A DNA stretch of 64,000 bases from Ooceraea biroi (Eukaryota; Arthropoda; Insecta; Hymenoptera; Formicidae): positions 16,999,945 through 17,063,944 of the forward strand of contig NC_039508.1 of the NCBI RefSeq assembly GCF_003672135.1, given 5' to 3'. The first letter of the stretch is position 1. Each line of letters opens with the position of its first letter. The notes under the pieces were generated by a model. It did not search any database. It was not told where the DNA came from and saw nothing but the letters and a program-made list of their open reading frames with translations. The position numbers were made by a program, and so were the translations under genes. Positions 44,001 through 57,316 of the stretch are shown in pieces.

Positions 44001-44465
44001 CACGAGCGATATCAATTCCGGGAGGGAAATGCAACGTCGCGTTACGTCATCGGGTGTTATAGCGTGCTGATTGTTGCTACACATTATTGCATTACAATTG
44101 CAAATGCATCGCAATTTAATTATAACGCGACATGACGTGATGTATCGAACTCGAGCATCGAAGGATCCAACGTGTCGATATCAAAGTGAATTCGAATGTA
44201 TCTCAAGCGATGCATCATGTATTGTAAATAGCGTCAAATGCGTTTTTAAATAATCATAAATCACTCCGTAAAACAAAACATGATACGTATGAAATGCGTT
44301 ACCAGCAATTTTACATGTAATCATTGATGTGTACGAGTCCTTCGTATAACTATGCTGAAAAATTAAACAACGCGTTGTATTATATGAGATACACGCAGCT
44401 GCATTTCGTCGGAAAACGCTATTGAGCATAGCTTCGTGATAAGGTAATAACAATATATGAGATTT
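41030..44465. other. No supportable gene; non-coding background
   Basis: No gene recognised. Frames of 155 codons (minus 42,947-43,414) and 133 codons (plus 43,198-43,599) overlap each other on opposite strands in a GC-richer patch and show no domain. 42,130-42,620 and 43,590-43,900 are AT-rich. Confidence 0.6.
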
Positions 44466-44590
44466 GATGTGACCGCCGATTTATCGAGCACAATAAAAAC
44501 ATTAAGCATGGCGATGACATACGGCCAGTCAACTGTAGTGAAAGCGGGAATTGTCCCTCTGTTGTCAATTTCATACAAAATTGTTTTAGA
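44466..44590. repeat. 125-bp duplicated segment, copy 1 (possible exon, unidentified)
   Basis: This segment is repeated at 45,320-45,444 in the same orientation. The copies have no indels and three substitutions, all transitions. The plus strand is open in two phases and the minus strand in at least one, so direction and coding status cannot be settled. One plus-strand reading gives a 50-codon ATG frame (44,457-44,609) containing STVVKAGIVPLLS; the two amino-acid differences from copy 2 in that frame are Y/H and I/V. The minus reading contains GTIPAFTTVDWP. I do not recognise either peptide. Sequence just upstream still matches loosely with small indels, while downstream flanks differ completely. 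It may be a duplicated exon, a gene fragment or part of a repeat. Confidence 0.7.
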
Positions 44591-45319
44591 TAAAAGCATC
44601 GTAAAATAAGTCTCGAAATGCTTTTCTCTCGGTGTGTATGTGTGTGTGATCCATTAAACGAAAGTCTTTAGATTCTCCAAAATTCTCCAATCAATAAGAG
44701 AATCAATCCGATTTCAAACGGCAAAATTTCGCTGATTATATCTTCAGCTTTTCAACGGTGGACTTATGTTTATAAGTAACATTCAGAGCACATCGACAGA
44801 ATACAAAATTGCCAACGAACTAAACTGAACGAGACAAGATTCTACAACAAAATTCTTGGGGCATCTTTTGAATGTTATAATCGTTTTCGTTCATTTACAT
44901 CTTTCGCGAAAAGCTCGATGGATAATACGAATAGAAACAAATGAAATGAATGCTTCTAGCACAAAAGAAAAATAAGAGGATTCGTCTTAAGCTAGTATGA
45001 GGCAAAAATACATAACCACACGCAAGACATACACGTATCCTAATAATTGCGTGGACCGATGAATGATTTTGCGCTTCCACTGCAAAGCATTTGCTTTCCC
45101 TTGTGTGAACGCATCATCGCTACGAATAATAATTAAAATGCACTCATCGGATGGTCCCCGACACAATCAAGCCGGTCGCTCGCCGCTTCCCCTGCAACAA
45201 CGTTACCAACGATTAATATAAATAATAATCATCCAATCAGAATACAAACACGCCGCCAATTAGCCGCGAAAGCACGGAAAATGCCATTCGTGAATTCATC
45301 GAAGTATACGAGATGCTTC

Positions 45320-45444
45320 GATGTGACCGCCGATTTATCGAGCACAATAAAAACGTTAAGCATGGCGATGACACACGGCCAGTCAACTGTAGTGAAAGCG
45401 GGAATTGTCCCTCTGTTGTCAGTTTCATACAAAATTGTTTTAGA
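45320..45444. repeat. 125-bp duplicated segment, copy 2 (possible exon, unidentified)
   Basis: The direct duplicate of 44,466-44,590, 854 bp downstream and 97.6% identical. On its 3' side it runs into a purine-rich GA run. Seen from the minus strand that run is a long pyrimidine tract ahead of a CAACAG/AGGGAC junction, which would suit a splice acceptor on the minus strand. On the plus strand the frame runs into the GA repeat (lysine, arginine and glutamate codons), which looks less natural. Function unknown. Confidence 0.7.
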
Positions 45445-45445
45445 C

Positions 45446-45516
45446 AACAAGAGAGAGAGAGAGAGCGTGAGAGAAGAAGAAAGAGAAAAAGACAAGAGAG
45501 AGAGAGGGGGGGGAAG
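45446..45516. repeat. GA-rich microsatellite
   Basis: Interrupted GA/GAAA purine run ending in a G homopolymer, directly adjoining duplicated segment copy 2. Confidence 0.9.
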
Positions 45517-46294
45517 ATAGTGCAGCGTCTGGCGTAGGTGATTTTATTAAAAATTCATGCGTTTGGGAACTGCTGTCGGAACCGAGCTTGCCAGATCCGA
45601 GTTTATGCTGTCAACCCTCTTCGCAGTCTACGATGGCAGCGGGATAGAGTAGACGAAGGGAGGATAGGTGAGAATGGTTCACGAAGGTGGCGGTTCGAGG
45701 CGAAGGGTGCAAAAACGTTGGCGATGAGAACGCCAGCGACGACGATGACGATTGAACAGGGATCGCTAAAACACCGACCTTACCATGTCTCCCTCTTCGC
45801 ACCTTTTCAATCTACCCAAGCGCGGATAGAAGTGTGCTACGATATTCGTTAATGTTGCAATCAGTACCTTTGACTTATCAGTGATTTTTTTATCTTATTC
45901 ACGGAAATCGAGTTCAGTGAAAATAATGCTCTTATCGGATCTTTTACAGTTTATTAGACATAAAGAAGAGAGGTGTTACACATGAGGAAAGGGAGAGAGA
46001 AAGAGAAAATTCTTCATTTTTTCGCAAAATCATAGAAACGTGGAGTCTTGTGTACAACAGCTAGCTACTGGTTGAAAGAAACTGTCTCGCGCAATAAAGG
46101 CGTAGGTCGACTTATTATTGCGCTCACAAGCTCTCCGATCGTCGTAGCACCGTTGGCGACGACGGCGCTTTGAGGCGAAGTCTAGGCGGCATAATGAGTG
46201 CCGAGACGCGTCGCAGCTGACGACAAAAGCGATACACTCGTCGCCGTCGTAAAACGAGCCCCGCATTAACTAACTCGAACGCGCAGCGAAAGAT

Positions 46295-46336
46295 ACGACG
46301 ACGCTGACGACGACAACGACGACAGCGACAGCGGCG
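46295..46336. repeat. GAC-rich trinucleotide repeat
   Basis: Imperfect ACG/GAC units with CTG and CAA interruptions. One phase would read as a short acidic peptide ending at a stop, but its open frame is too short to call a gene. Confidence 0.75.
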
Positions 46337-49300
46337 AGGAAGAGTAAGAGAACAACGATAGGGGCGGAAGGACGGCGCGCGAAATCTTGGATAACTCTTC
46401 TGCCCCGGCGATCCCCGCGGCGCTTCAATTAACAGGACCAGCAATTATCTGTTATTTAAATGAGGCCCCCGTGTCTCGCCGTCTTTGCGCCCGGATGTAG
46501 TCGCAGCAGACTGTCAGGGGTGCAGAATCCCGGATACGCGACGAGCGTCGACGTAGGCGATTAGAAGGGTTGTTTCGCCACCGAGGAATTTCACTCCCGA
46601 TATGAAGTCCGACGTTTTAATCCGCGTGAATTCAGATGGAGCAATCTGCTCGAAAATTATCTTACGTGAATTTCTCCGAGGAAAGAACGATGTAAAATCG
46701 CACACGAGACAAAAATGACACGTAATTTTAAGCAAATATTTTAGTATAGTAAAAGATAATCTCGCAAAAGATTTCAGACGAAATAATTTGTTAAATGAAA
46801 TAAACTGAATTAAATTGCTAAACGCAGATTATATAAAAAATATCAAATATTTATAAATTATTACGCGGAATATAATTAAATTTGTTGTGTAAACGTCGGA
46901 GTTTTAAAAATGTATTATAAAGAGAATATTACAAATTAAATAATTTACATTTTCGACTAAATAGAGTAACGTAATGATTATCCAATGATGAAATTAATAA
47001 TTTCACTCGTTAAATTAATTTTAGTATTAAGAAATGATTGCATGCGCGGCTCCACTTATCCGACACGCTTTCAATTATCTCCCATACTTTACTTTATGTA
47101 AAATAAATTCTTATTTCAAAAGTCTTATACTTTTAGCACTGTAAAATCAGCGCATAAAACACACTTGCTTCTGAAAGGTCTGGAAGTCTCATTTAAATAA
47201 CGGATAATTGCCAGTCCCGTTAATTGAAGCGCCGCAGGGGTCGCTACGATTTCGTCGGATACCCTTCTGTCCCCGACAGTTAGTCTGGTTAACCGGCTGA
47301 TCTTTCCTCGTTCGTGAAAATGCAAGAAGTTCCGCTTTTGACGTCAGCCGCAGTCGCGTCGCGAGACGTTGCTTTTTTTATCATATCTGAATTAATCGCC
47401 AAAGTAAATATTCCCGCCAAAATCGCGAATCTCCGATCATCATCGTTAATTAATCTTAATCAGCATTACGATGAAACGAGTGCTGTCTACTATCGATTTT
47501 CTCGTCTGCAACGTCGCAATTCGAACCTCACAGAGATTACACCGGAAGTGACTCAACCCTGATTTTTCTTGCTTCTCCTCGACGCAATATACGTGTACGC
47601 TAAGCCGTCGGTATCATTCTCGGGATTCCAAATATCGCGGCAAAAGGAAGCGTGCCAAAAGTAACATTCAGGTTCACTCCGTTGGCGATCCCTAGCGGCG
47701 GGGTGTCGCGGATGCTTTCAAAGAAGGTAAAACCCGGATCAACTCTTCCCGCCGATCGATGAAGGTCGAATCGCCTTTGAGCGGCACCCTCGATTCTCCT
47801 GGAGGAAACGGATTTCGGATGAGGGCGGAGGCGCGCGAGCGCGGGACAGAGTGCCAGATGAAGGGATGAGGGATGGGACGAGGTGGGAAGGGCGATGAGC
47901 GAAATTCGAAACCGCCTTCGGTGTGAATTGCCTCGGGTCGTGCGCGAGCTTCTCCTTAAACCGCACAAAGGACCACGGACGAAAGTGTTGCTACGAAAAG
48001 CCCCGGAAGAACCTCGAATCAACGCGCGTCGTGACGGGCAATCGACGACGTACGTCGTCGTCGACGATCCCGTTTGTCACCAGGTCCCGGCAGAATACCT
48101 GCGGGCGATCCGTTTCACGTTTCGAACACCCCCTTACGCTCGAGGGAGGTGGTCGCGATTGTCGATGCAGCCGAGCGATTTCCGAATCCAAGAAGGATCC
48201 GCGCTCTCGACGAAAGACGCTTCGTTATCGCGTCCCGCGGGATCGCCGAGGTAAACGCGTGTTCCTCTCCAGATCTAGTAAAACGCGTATACTGACATAG
48301 CACGTGAGAAAAAGCCTGAAAGATATGGACAAGATTTTTTATATGATGGAATTACATAAGAAACAACAGCGGCAGAAGGAACATATAATAAATTATTGTA
48401 ATAAGAATTTTTGTTATTTCTTGTCATTTCTTGTCACTCTTTTAGTGAATATGTAATTATATCTGAAGAATTATAATCAGATTATTTGATAAGGTGGATA
48501 GACCTGATAAGGTATTGCACACTAATATTTTATTAATGTTGTTTTTAAATGAAAGTTTGTTAGATAACACGTCTCGTTTAAAAACAAGCAAATATCAGTA
48601 CGTAGTCGAGACAAATCGCACTCGATCCACTGTCAATCCATCCGCGGTTTTCCCGAGTATAATGATCTAAAACAGGTGACACGTGCAATGTCATCTTCAC
48701 CCTCCAGCACGAAGTGTCGTCTGCTTTTGATCCGCGCGACCCGAGGCCGAAAGTCACGCGGCTCGTACAGCTTAATCGGAGATCTGCATTTGAAGCGAAA
48801 CGTCGACGTTGAAGAACGCGTTTCAACAGCGACGTGTATCCTCGAGCGACCGCAATTTTTGTCTCGTCCAATCAAAATGCCAATTTCAACTGCGGCGATG
48901 TGATTGCCGGCTGCCCGGCCCTCGGCCGGCCCGGCCGGCGCTTGCGATCAAGCGCGGATTTTTGCGCGGGTTTTACGCTTTTCCGCCGCGACCGCGTGTC
49001 ACTGTCAGGGCCACCTCTTGAACACTGTGGTGATACGGTACTGGCAGAGTCGTTTGCCCGTGACGCGCCGAATATGAAATTCGCCGCCGAAATTAATCTG
49101 CTCGTCCGCGCGCGAGAAGTTTTCCGCGGTTTTATTCCTCATCGAATTGCGCGCGCTTCGCGCGCCGCGGGATGAGCGGTGTCATGTTCGCGGATACCTT
49201 CAATAATTTCAAGCGGACCGAACAGGTCGATGTGCGCGATCGAGGAAGGATTAAACTTGCATTGCCTAAATTTGCAGCTGAAAATTTAGCTCCAGACTTA

Positions 49301-52300
49301 GATTCCAGACTTGGATCAGACTACCAGGGATGGAACAAACTGCAGACGATAATGTGACGTTTTAATCAAATCTCGGAAGGTGAACATACATTTGAACGCT
49401 CCGCGTAGAATAAGAGAATACTTTTCCGGCGGATGGTCTTACCTTGCGAAAATAACGCCGATATTATAGTCACGCTTACGAATTCCAAGATTGCGAATTG
49501 AGAATCACGAATTACTATTTAAACGATTTCCGCGTGCATTTGACGGAGAACATTTCCGTCACGACGACATCGCGGAATCGCCCAAGTCTCATCGCAGACC
49601 GCAATGAAGGAAACGTACGGGCGGTTGTGACATCGACGTGCATCGCCGTTATGGATTTTACGAGCGGCTCGAGAAAGCGGCCGGAAAAACCGCGGAAAAA
49701 CGCAGGAATTCAATCTCGGGATCTCCCGGGTAGGATTATACGAGCGGCGTTCCGCGGCGGGACGCCCGATTCCACCTTTGCGCGCCGAGGCCCCGGATCA
49801 ATCCCGGCGAGTCGTACGACTCGGGTTTTATTCATGCGGGTGCGCTCGTACACGCGCTGGAGTAATAAACCTGTCGCTCACGAGGTAAATCAATGTACCC
49901 GTCCTGTCGAGACGACGCGGCGGCGGAGGCCGCATCGATTTTGGCGCGAGATTAAAGTTGCTAGACCCGGAGACGGAGGAACCAATTTCCACTTACAGCA
50001 AAGGTGCAAAGCGCCGCGATTTCGTTCGCGCCCGATGGGGAGACGCGGCTCGAACCGTAATGCAATCCCCCGGAAAGGATTCGGAAGGATTTCGGACCTT
50101 TACAAGGATCCATACGCCCGATAATCTGCGGCTGCGCAAATCACAGATCCGGTAAATGTAACGGAAATCGCCTACGTATCTGCGTGATATTTCTAGCGGA
50201 GTTCTCTCTTCTCGCGTAGCTCTCTCTATCTCATTGAGAATATAACTAAATATTTAATGGAAGTAATGCAACATCAAACGGTTAGTTTCCAGAAAAACTC
50301 GTAAAGATGATCGTTTACGTACGCATTATGCGCTGTATTAAGGGTATTGCAGATTAAGCAACACCTTCTTGAAGAGCCTCTCACAGGCATATCCATGACA
50401 AGCGCTCGGGCAAATCGTAATGGCGTCGTGAAACGTGGTAGTTCTCCACTCTGGCCCGGGGCGAGGCTACACGCGAGCATTGTATTCACTCTAAGGGTGT
50501 CCTGTTACAACGGTCTCACTTGACCGGATATTCCGGGGAAAATTCGTATGGAGCGGTCATTGATCCGTCCCGTCATTCTATCTCTATGTTTGCGAATCAA
50601 AGGTATTAATCGGATAAAAAAATCATTGTCAAACGGACGGTATCGCGAACACGAAGATTCAGGTGCGCGAAGATTCGTAACGTCCGATTCCGAGATCGCA
50701 TAATCGCCCATTCGAACACTCGCAGAGACCACGTACTCAAATATCCAGATACTATCTAAATAATAAAAGTCATAGATTCTCGATATTATGTTGATATCTA
50801 TGCACGAAAAAGGAGACAGAAAATAGATTTGCTGAACTGGACAAGTTTTTAGCAATGTTAACAAATAAGAAAACAAAATTTTCTGTCAGTGAGTAGCTTT
50901 AACAATCCCGACATTTTTTTATTATTATAATTTTTGGTATTTTATCCTGGTTTATTGTTTTTAGAAATGACTTATTAACATTTTATGAAGACAATTGACA
51001 TTTGATAAGGACCAGATGCATGGTCGAAACATCGTGTTTCATTATTAACTAATAAATTATCGATTAAAGGAAAGTTTTTATTATTAACAAATAAGATTTA
51101 TCAATATAGCTAGCAATTTTTCTAGTTCAGCAAATCTACTCGCTGCGGATAAATCAAGCCAAATAAATTCAGGACACTCCGTATCTATAAAGTTTGAGCG
51201 AAATGTTGCGAAATCGATTACCCCGGCATCGAGAACATCGAAAACAGAGTCGAGAGCATTCGCTGCCGATCTCCCAGCACGATTTCCATGAGCGCGCACT
51301 TTTGGGCCACAGGGTATAGAGATGCGGGATGGATCTCGTCGGTAATTTCCAGGCATAAGCGGCGAGCTAAGCGGTAGCGGACGGTATCTATTAGACGTAT
51401 ATCAATATAAGATCTTGTAGAAATCGCGAGCCTAATGGCCATATCGGCATGCGGCATATGGTGGCTCTAAGCGCATCTCAGTTCCTTCTTACGGCGCGGG
51501 GAACGTCGGGGAGGGTGGCGAGAGGGCAGGCGGACAGAACCCGAAGGAGATGATCGTGATGGAGGAGCGTGTATGCGCCCAAGTACGTGCTCTCCTCGCG
51601 CAGCGGAGAAGCGCTTAGAGAGAAGCGAGGCATTGCAGTCCCCGCCGTTATTATATCGCTCGTATGCGCGCATAATCATACGGATACGCGCGCGTACGCA
51701 CGCTATTTATTATAATAAAGCGCGCCGTGCGATGGAACGCCGCTCTTTTAAGCCGAAGACTCCGCGAGCGTCATGCCACACCTTCCTCGCATTGAGAGAT
51801 GCTTCTAAGCTTCTCTCTTTTTTTCTCTCTACTCCGCTATCTGCTCTGTCCTCTCCAACTGGACGATCTTTCGACGCGCCGCGCACTTTCTACGCGGCGA
51901 ACGCTTCCAGATGCGTAAATTCTGTAAAATACGCGCGGCCTCTTGTCTCGGGGGCACATCCGGCGACGTGATAAACCTGCAATGTGTTTGCGATATTTCA
52001 CGTGACTTGAGTGCGCAGTAAAATTTCATGAAACGTGATTACCAAACTCTGACACTGCACGCGCGCAACGAGTAAACTCGCAGACGATCGAACCCGATGA
52101 ATGCGGAGTAGAATGGGAATCTCGGCGACTTTTACGCGCAACGTGCGAGATCGCGTTTGACCCCCACAAATGCACTCGAGAGGGTTAACGGCTGAAACAT
52201 TCGTTATCCTTTTTACGCGTTCGATATCGAGCGGCTTTAACGAGCGAAGTTCGGCGTGCGCAACAACGAAAGAAGAGACGAAGAAAGGGGAGGCGCGCCC

Positions 52301-55300
52301 CTCGCGCGGGCATGGAGTATGCACTTTGGGAATTTCAGGGTGTATGACCAGTCTGGCCCATCTCGTCGGCGGTTATGAAGTTGGAAGCTGCGCAGCCCCG
52401 CAGCTGGCGCCGCGCGGGCAACCCTCCGTTGCCCATTCTACCCCCCCGCGCCCAACTTTCCTCATTTACGATAATGTATGACCACCCATTAAGGACGGGG
52501 CCTAGCAGGGCTTAGCAAAGAGCAGGTAACGCGGATCTGTGCAAGGTGTCTCCGCTTGCGAGGAAGAAATTAGCGGAGACTCGAATGGCCCCGGCTTCGC
52601 AGCTCGCGATCCTATATCCAACTTCGGGCGTAAGTAAATCACGTGAAATTGGATGGAACGAAAATAAAGTAGAGAAAACAGTGTGGGAGAGCGAGGGCTA
52701 GATTTAAGTACAACGGAAAATTGGATTCCTATTTGAGCGGGAACGTAATAAGAGTCAAAGAGTCGGGGATCTCTAATGTTTGCGCGTAGAATTTCCGCGA
52801 GCATTCCGCGGCTCCGCGATGAAATTTAGCATAGACTTCGGCTGCTAGACCAGCCTAGCCAAGAAATCAAATATTTGAGTTAAGTTCCAGTAGAATCAAA
52901 GTAACTTAAAGGCGTTTTTCTCCACTTTCTTCTTCTTGAAATATCTATTGCACGTTGAAATGTGCAAACTATCATGCATCAGGCTGCCCAACAATTTAAT
53001 TCACAATTTCCTGGTTTCTCCGCGATTAAAATCCTGCAGTCTCAAGCGATCGCGACACCGGACAGGCGGAGTTTTCGATTTATCGTGGAGCGGTCACATG
53101 GCTCGTTATCGATCCCGAGTTCCCAAGAAATGCCTGCCCGGTGGCCTTGTCCCTGAGGGAGGGTCTACCGGACGTAATAACCTCGGGGATCTCCCGGAAG
53201 AGAGGCAGCGCGAAATTTACGATAATCAGCTGCCGTGATATCGCAAGCCCGCGGATGTGCTGAAAGAGGATCCTCGTGCATGGGAAGTTTCAACGGCGAA
53301 TCGGCCAACAAGAGCGATTATCGGCGGATGGAGCGTAATAATCGTCGATTAGAGAAATAAGATCCTTCCGGTCGCAAGTCAAGCTGAATGCTCCGCACTC
53401 ATCAATTCACACGTGAAGAGATCGTCATTACATGTCAGAATACGTAAATTGCATGCTTCTTATAAGTCGAACCTTGTCTGAGTGTACGTCGTCTCAATTT
53501 TTCAATTTCCGTGCTGTGATGTTTGATGATGGTTTCAAAGTGTTTAATAAAAATTAAAAAGAAGATGCAGAATTTTGTTTCGTCAATTGTGTAGCAAATA
53601 TTAATATTTGTATAAGAAATAACTTACTACAACACACGATTGTGCCAAATAAAATCGTAAATAATTATAGATATTCTTAATTACTTAATTCATATGTCAT
53701 TTATATTACAAGGGAGAACTACATTTGTGATTCGAGGGGAATCGTTAGCTAATCTTGGCATCCCTCCCACAGTATAATAAAGCCTTTATCTGATCTATCT
53801 ATATCGTTTGTCTATCGACTAGCTGTTTTTCTCTCTTTCTCCCTTTCGTGCAACCCATCTCGTCTTCTCTCCGCTGCTCTTCGCAGCGCAAGCACGATTT
53901 CGCTCGGCGTCTTCCTCCATGGTTCGCGTCCCGTGGGTATCATTCGAGCGGAATAGTTACACTCGTTCTCCACGGCCAAGGAGTTCGGCCGGCTAAATAA
54001 TTAGGTTAACCCTTGTTGGCTCGTCGCTTCGTATTGCCGTCGCGATAACACACCGTGGAAAGAGGGGAGAATCACCGGGGATAGCAAAACGCTTCCGACC
54101 ACCCCGAGTTTATCTCGATCGTCTGCGGGGAAGACGTGCCCGCCGCCGACGAGCAGTGAGCAAAAATAAAAAAACCTGGGGAAAATATTTTCCGAGCTTT
54201 CGGCGCAATATCGCATTATTCAACGAGTCAATCCTAAAGGGACATTATCGCAACAACGGAAAGTAATGCGCTTCCGCGTCTTAGAAGGATACTCCGTAGA
54301 AAGACTGAATTATTTAATATATTTACGATGTAAACGTCAAAGCGGCTATATTAATAACAAGTACGGCGAATTTCCCGTTCTAGTTTTAATCGATTTCCCT
54401 CAGTGGTTATTCGTGTATCTCGGCAGTTGCTTCACAACCCGATCGATCTTTCATGACAACGAAACAGGCAATTTCGCTGCAACAAGTCTGGCGTTCCGCA
54501 GCCCTTAGGAAACTGGGCGCTAACGCGCAATTTATTAAGGTTCTCTTACGCGTCTCCATTTTTTCCCCATCCCTTCCCGACTGACCTCGTAAATTGTTGC
54601 AGATGGGCCCGAGATAGACTGCGGCTTGCAAATATAGTTCGCCGGCACGGTTAATAGAAAATTAGCGCAGCTAATAGCGCGTCGACGTCGACGACCGAAG
54701 AACGTTGGGGTGCCGTCATTTGTGCCGGAAAATCGAGTCGCCCGGTTAAAGTGCCTTTTAACGCGATTCCATGATCGAATTCGGGGGCCGACGCGGCGAA
54801 ACCTACTTTCAACGTGATTGTCTCGCTGGCCGGCGCTACTCCCCGCTCGAAAGAATTATTAAATCGCCGTTCGCTATTTAGCAAGGTGCGAGAACGTGTT
54901 ACCTTGAAAGATTGCAAATTATTATTGTCCCGGGCGTGATTTTATTCAATCGTGGTCACTGTCGCACAGAAAAATCTCATAGCAGAGAATCAGGCGTTCA
55001 TAGAGAGCGTACACTTTGTCGCTCTACTACTTTTATAACTATAAAATACAACAATATATATTTATAACTATAAAACAAATTTCAACATCATCATGAATGA
55101 AGAGAAAATTATAACAATAGCTTTTCTGCGGATGTGTGAAAAATATGTAGTTGATACTTTTGCAATAAAGATATCTATGAAAAACTTTCTGCATATTTGT
55201 AATCGAAGGTATGTAGCGTCGAAGATCGAAGATTTCTGCATAAAATAATTCATACTAAAGATAGTGTACACGTGGGACATGTTTGCTTACTTGATGGCCA

Positions 55301-56452
55301 GTTCGCTTAATGTTCTTGGAGGATAAAGTTTAGGACAGTTAGGCACTTCGGTACACGAAGCCTACTAATTCCGTTGCTTGTAAACGGCTTTATCGTCTAA
55401 TTTCTCGCGGCATTGCTCTGAGTATTCGTTACATTATGCACCACTGGATGCAATAATTACATCGCTACAAGTTGATATATTAACGAGATAGATCACGCCA
55501 TTCCCGCGCTTCCGCTTCACGTATTCGTGGCAGATTAATATTGCAAGTGCGTTGAATCCCGAAATTCTACGATGAATGTTTGTCGAAGATAATTCTTCGG
55601 CAAGATACATAATTCACGATTCCATACATGATTCTTACCAAGCATTTCCGACATCATCGACTGTAATCATCGAGGAAAATCGATTATTTACTATTATAAC
55701 TTTTTCACTGGTTTTCTCCTATTTTCGAAGTTGATAATTGATTTGTTTCATGAATTAACCGCGATTAAACGATTTGACGTGATTTCCAATGACAACAACA
55801 GCTTGGTAAAAACATCGCGTTCTCTTTGAAAATAGCTTGTGCAAGATAATCAAGATAAAGAAAATTTCAAGGAAGATTTAGATTCTAGATTCCATAATAA
55901 TACACACTGAATAAATCTCTAACCAAGAATAATTCTTGACGAGCGCAATTTTTGGGAACGGCTTTCGATAACAAAATCCTCGAGCATATAACATTTAGGC
56001 GGTAAGTCGTCAAACTCGCATAAAGCGATTGGTCTGAAAAAGTATCGCGCGGAAAGGGGGAACGGAAGAACTCACAGGGGGACGCGTCGGCGGATCCAGG
56101 ATGCGGGTGGCGTCTCGGCGCAAATGCAAGTACATCGAGTCGAGGAAGAGGACTATGGCAAAGAAGGCGAAAGCGGGACGCGAGGGTGTTCGCGCGGAAC
56201 GATGATATTTGATTTATGCACGTCGTGGGCCGCGGGCCGCAAAAGAAATTATTGTAACCAAGATTTATTTCGAGCTCTTTACTGTCACAACACCGACTTA
56301 CCGGCGGTAATATTCCGGCCCGCCCAGGCTCGTCCCGAGCGCTAAGTACAAGCTCGTTGGATAAAAGTCCATTATTGAATGGGGACCAGTCCCACCGAAG
56401 GCGATGGCGATTATTTAATGCCACGGACTCGGGTGTTAAATTGGAATAGATT

Positions 56453-56515
56453 GCCACTCTCTTTCTCTCTCTCTTTTCCGATCTCTCTTTCTCTCTTTCT
56501 TTTACTCTCACCCCT
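56453..56515. repeat. CT-rich microsatellite
   Basis: Interrupted CT/CTTT pyrimidine run. It supplies the charged N terminus of a spurious minus-strand open frame. Confidence 0.85.
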
Positions 56516-57308
56516 TCCACTCTTTTGCGATCTTTAATAACCGACCGACGATGAGTTTGCGTCGCGACCGACCAAGTTAGAACGACGACGCGACGCCGCC
56601 GAAATGATCCTTTATCGGAACGATTTATAATAGATCGATTGCAAAGCGACGTGTGCGATAGCGATTTAACACGATAAGCGTGGATTTGCCGATAGTTCAG
56701 AACACGGAGTTTTTAAATTTTAACTAGCACAACACAGGCGCGCGCTGTGCGCGCGCTATTTTATTTTTCAATATTAATATTGTTTTCGAATAATAATATC
56801 TTATATCTATTATTTATTATATGCACAATTATTACACTCTACCAAATTGTTAACCTCCACGCGAAGACAGCCGCGCGATGGTAATCTTAACTGAACATAA
56901 CGCACAACGCGAATCGAGATAACCAATCAGCGTCACGGAAAAGAGGCCTCAACTATTCGATAAAAAAGAACTTCACGAAGTTAACACACCTCTTTTAGAA
57001 TAGGAGGATTTGCACACTAAGCAACAATAATCGGAGCTGAATCGGAGATACGCGAAGTCACGAGACCATTTGCACACACAATTGCTACCAAAGGAGGAAA
57101 TAATAATTTTTATTGACATCTACAACCTAGTTTTCCAGATCCGAATTTTTATCCGTAATGTGCTTCATAAAAACGTTGCAATCTGATTTGACTTCTGGAT
57201 TGAAGTTTTTTTGATTTCAAAGTAAAATCAGAGTTGCAAAAAGGTGACGAAAAGTTGAAAGGAAGCTAAATCATACTGCAACGGCGCGAACGTCTCATTT
57301 TTTTCTTC

Positions 57309-57316
57309 CTATAAAG
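57309..57316. repeat. hAT target-site duplication, left
   Basis: CTATAAAG lies immediately before the hAT terminus and is repeated perfectly at 63,168-63,175. Eight base pairs is the target-duplication length typical of hAT transposons. Confidence 0.95.

Larger units (their letters stand above)
45517..57308. other. No supportable gene; non-coding background with GC-rich blocks
   Basis: No gene recognised in 11.8 kb. 47,600-50,150 and 51,450-52,500 are GC/CpG-rich and full of overlapping open frames on both strands, the longest 208 codons (plus 49,498-50,124); this is expected where AT-rich stop codons are scarce. A 211-codon minus frame (55,885-56,520) starts inside a pyrimidine repeat and has no domain. 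A GAC/CGA trinucleotide run lies at 46,295-46,336. The GC-rich blocks could include promoters or first exons, but I see nothing that proves it. Confidence 0.6.

Noticed and set aside
46295..46345. Acidic Asp/Ser/Glu-rich reading over the GAC repeat
   Set aside because: The open frame is about 25 codons between stops and arises from the trinucleotide repeat.
49498..50124. 208-codon plus-strand open frame
   Set aside because: It lies in a GC-rich block with open frames in other phases and on the other strand. The peptide is arginine-rich and unlike any family I know, and the frame is open from a non-ATG codon.
55885..56520. 211-codon minus-strand open frame, longest in the gene-free region
   Set aside because: It starts within a CT/GA simple repeat that encodes its charged N terminus, shows no domain, and has mixed low-complexity content. 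No splice or codon evidence supports it.
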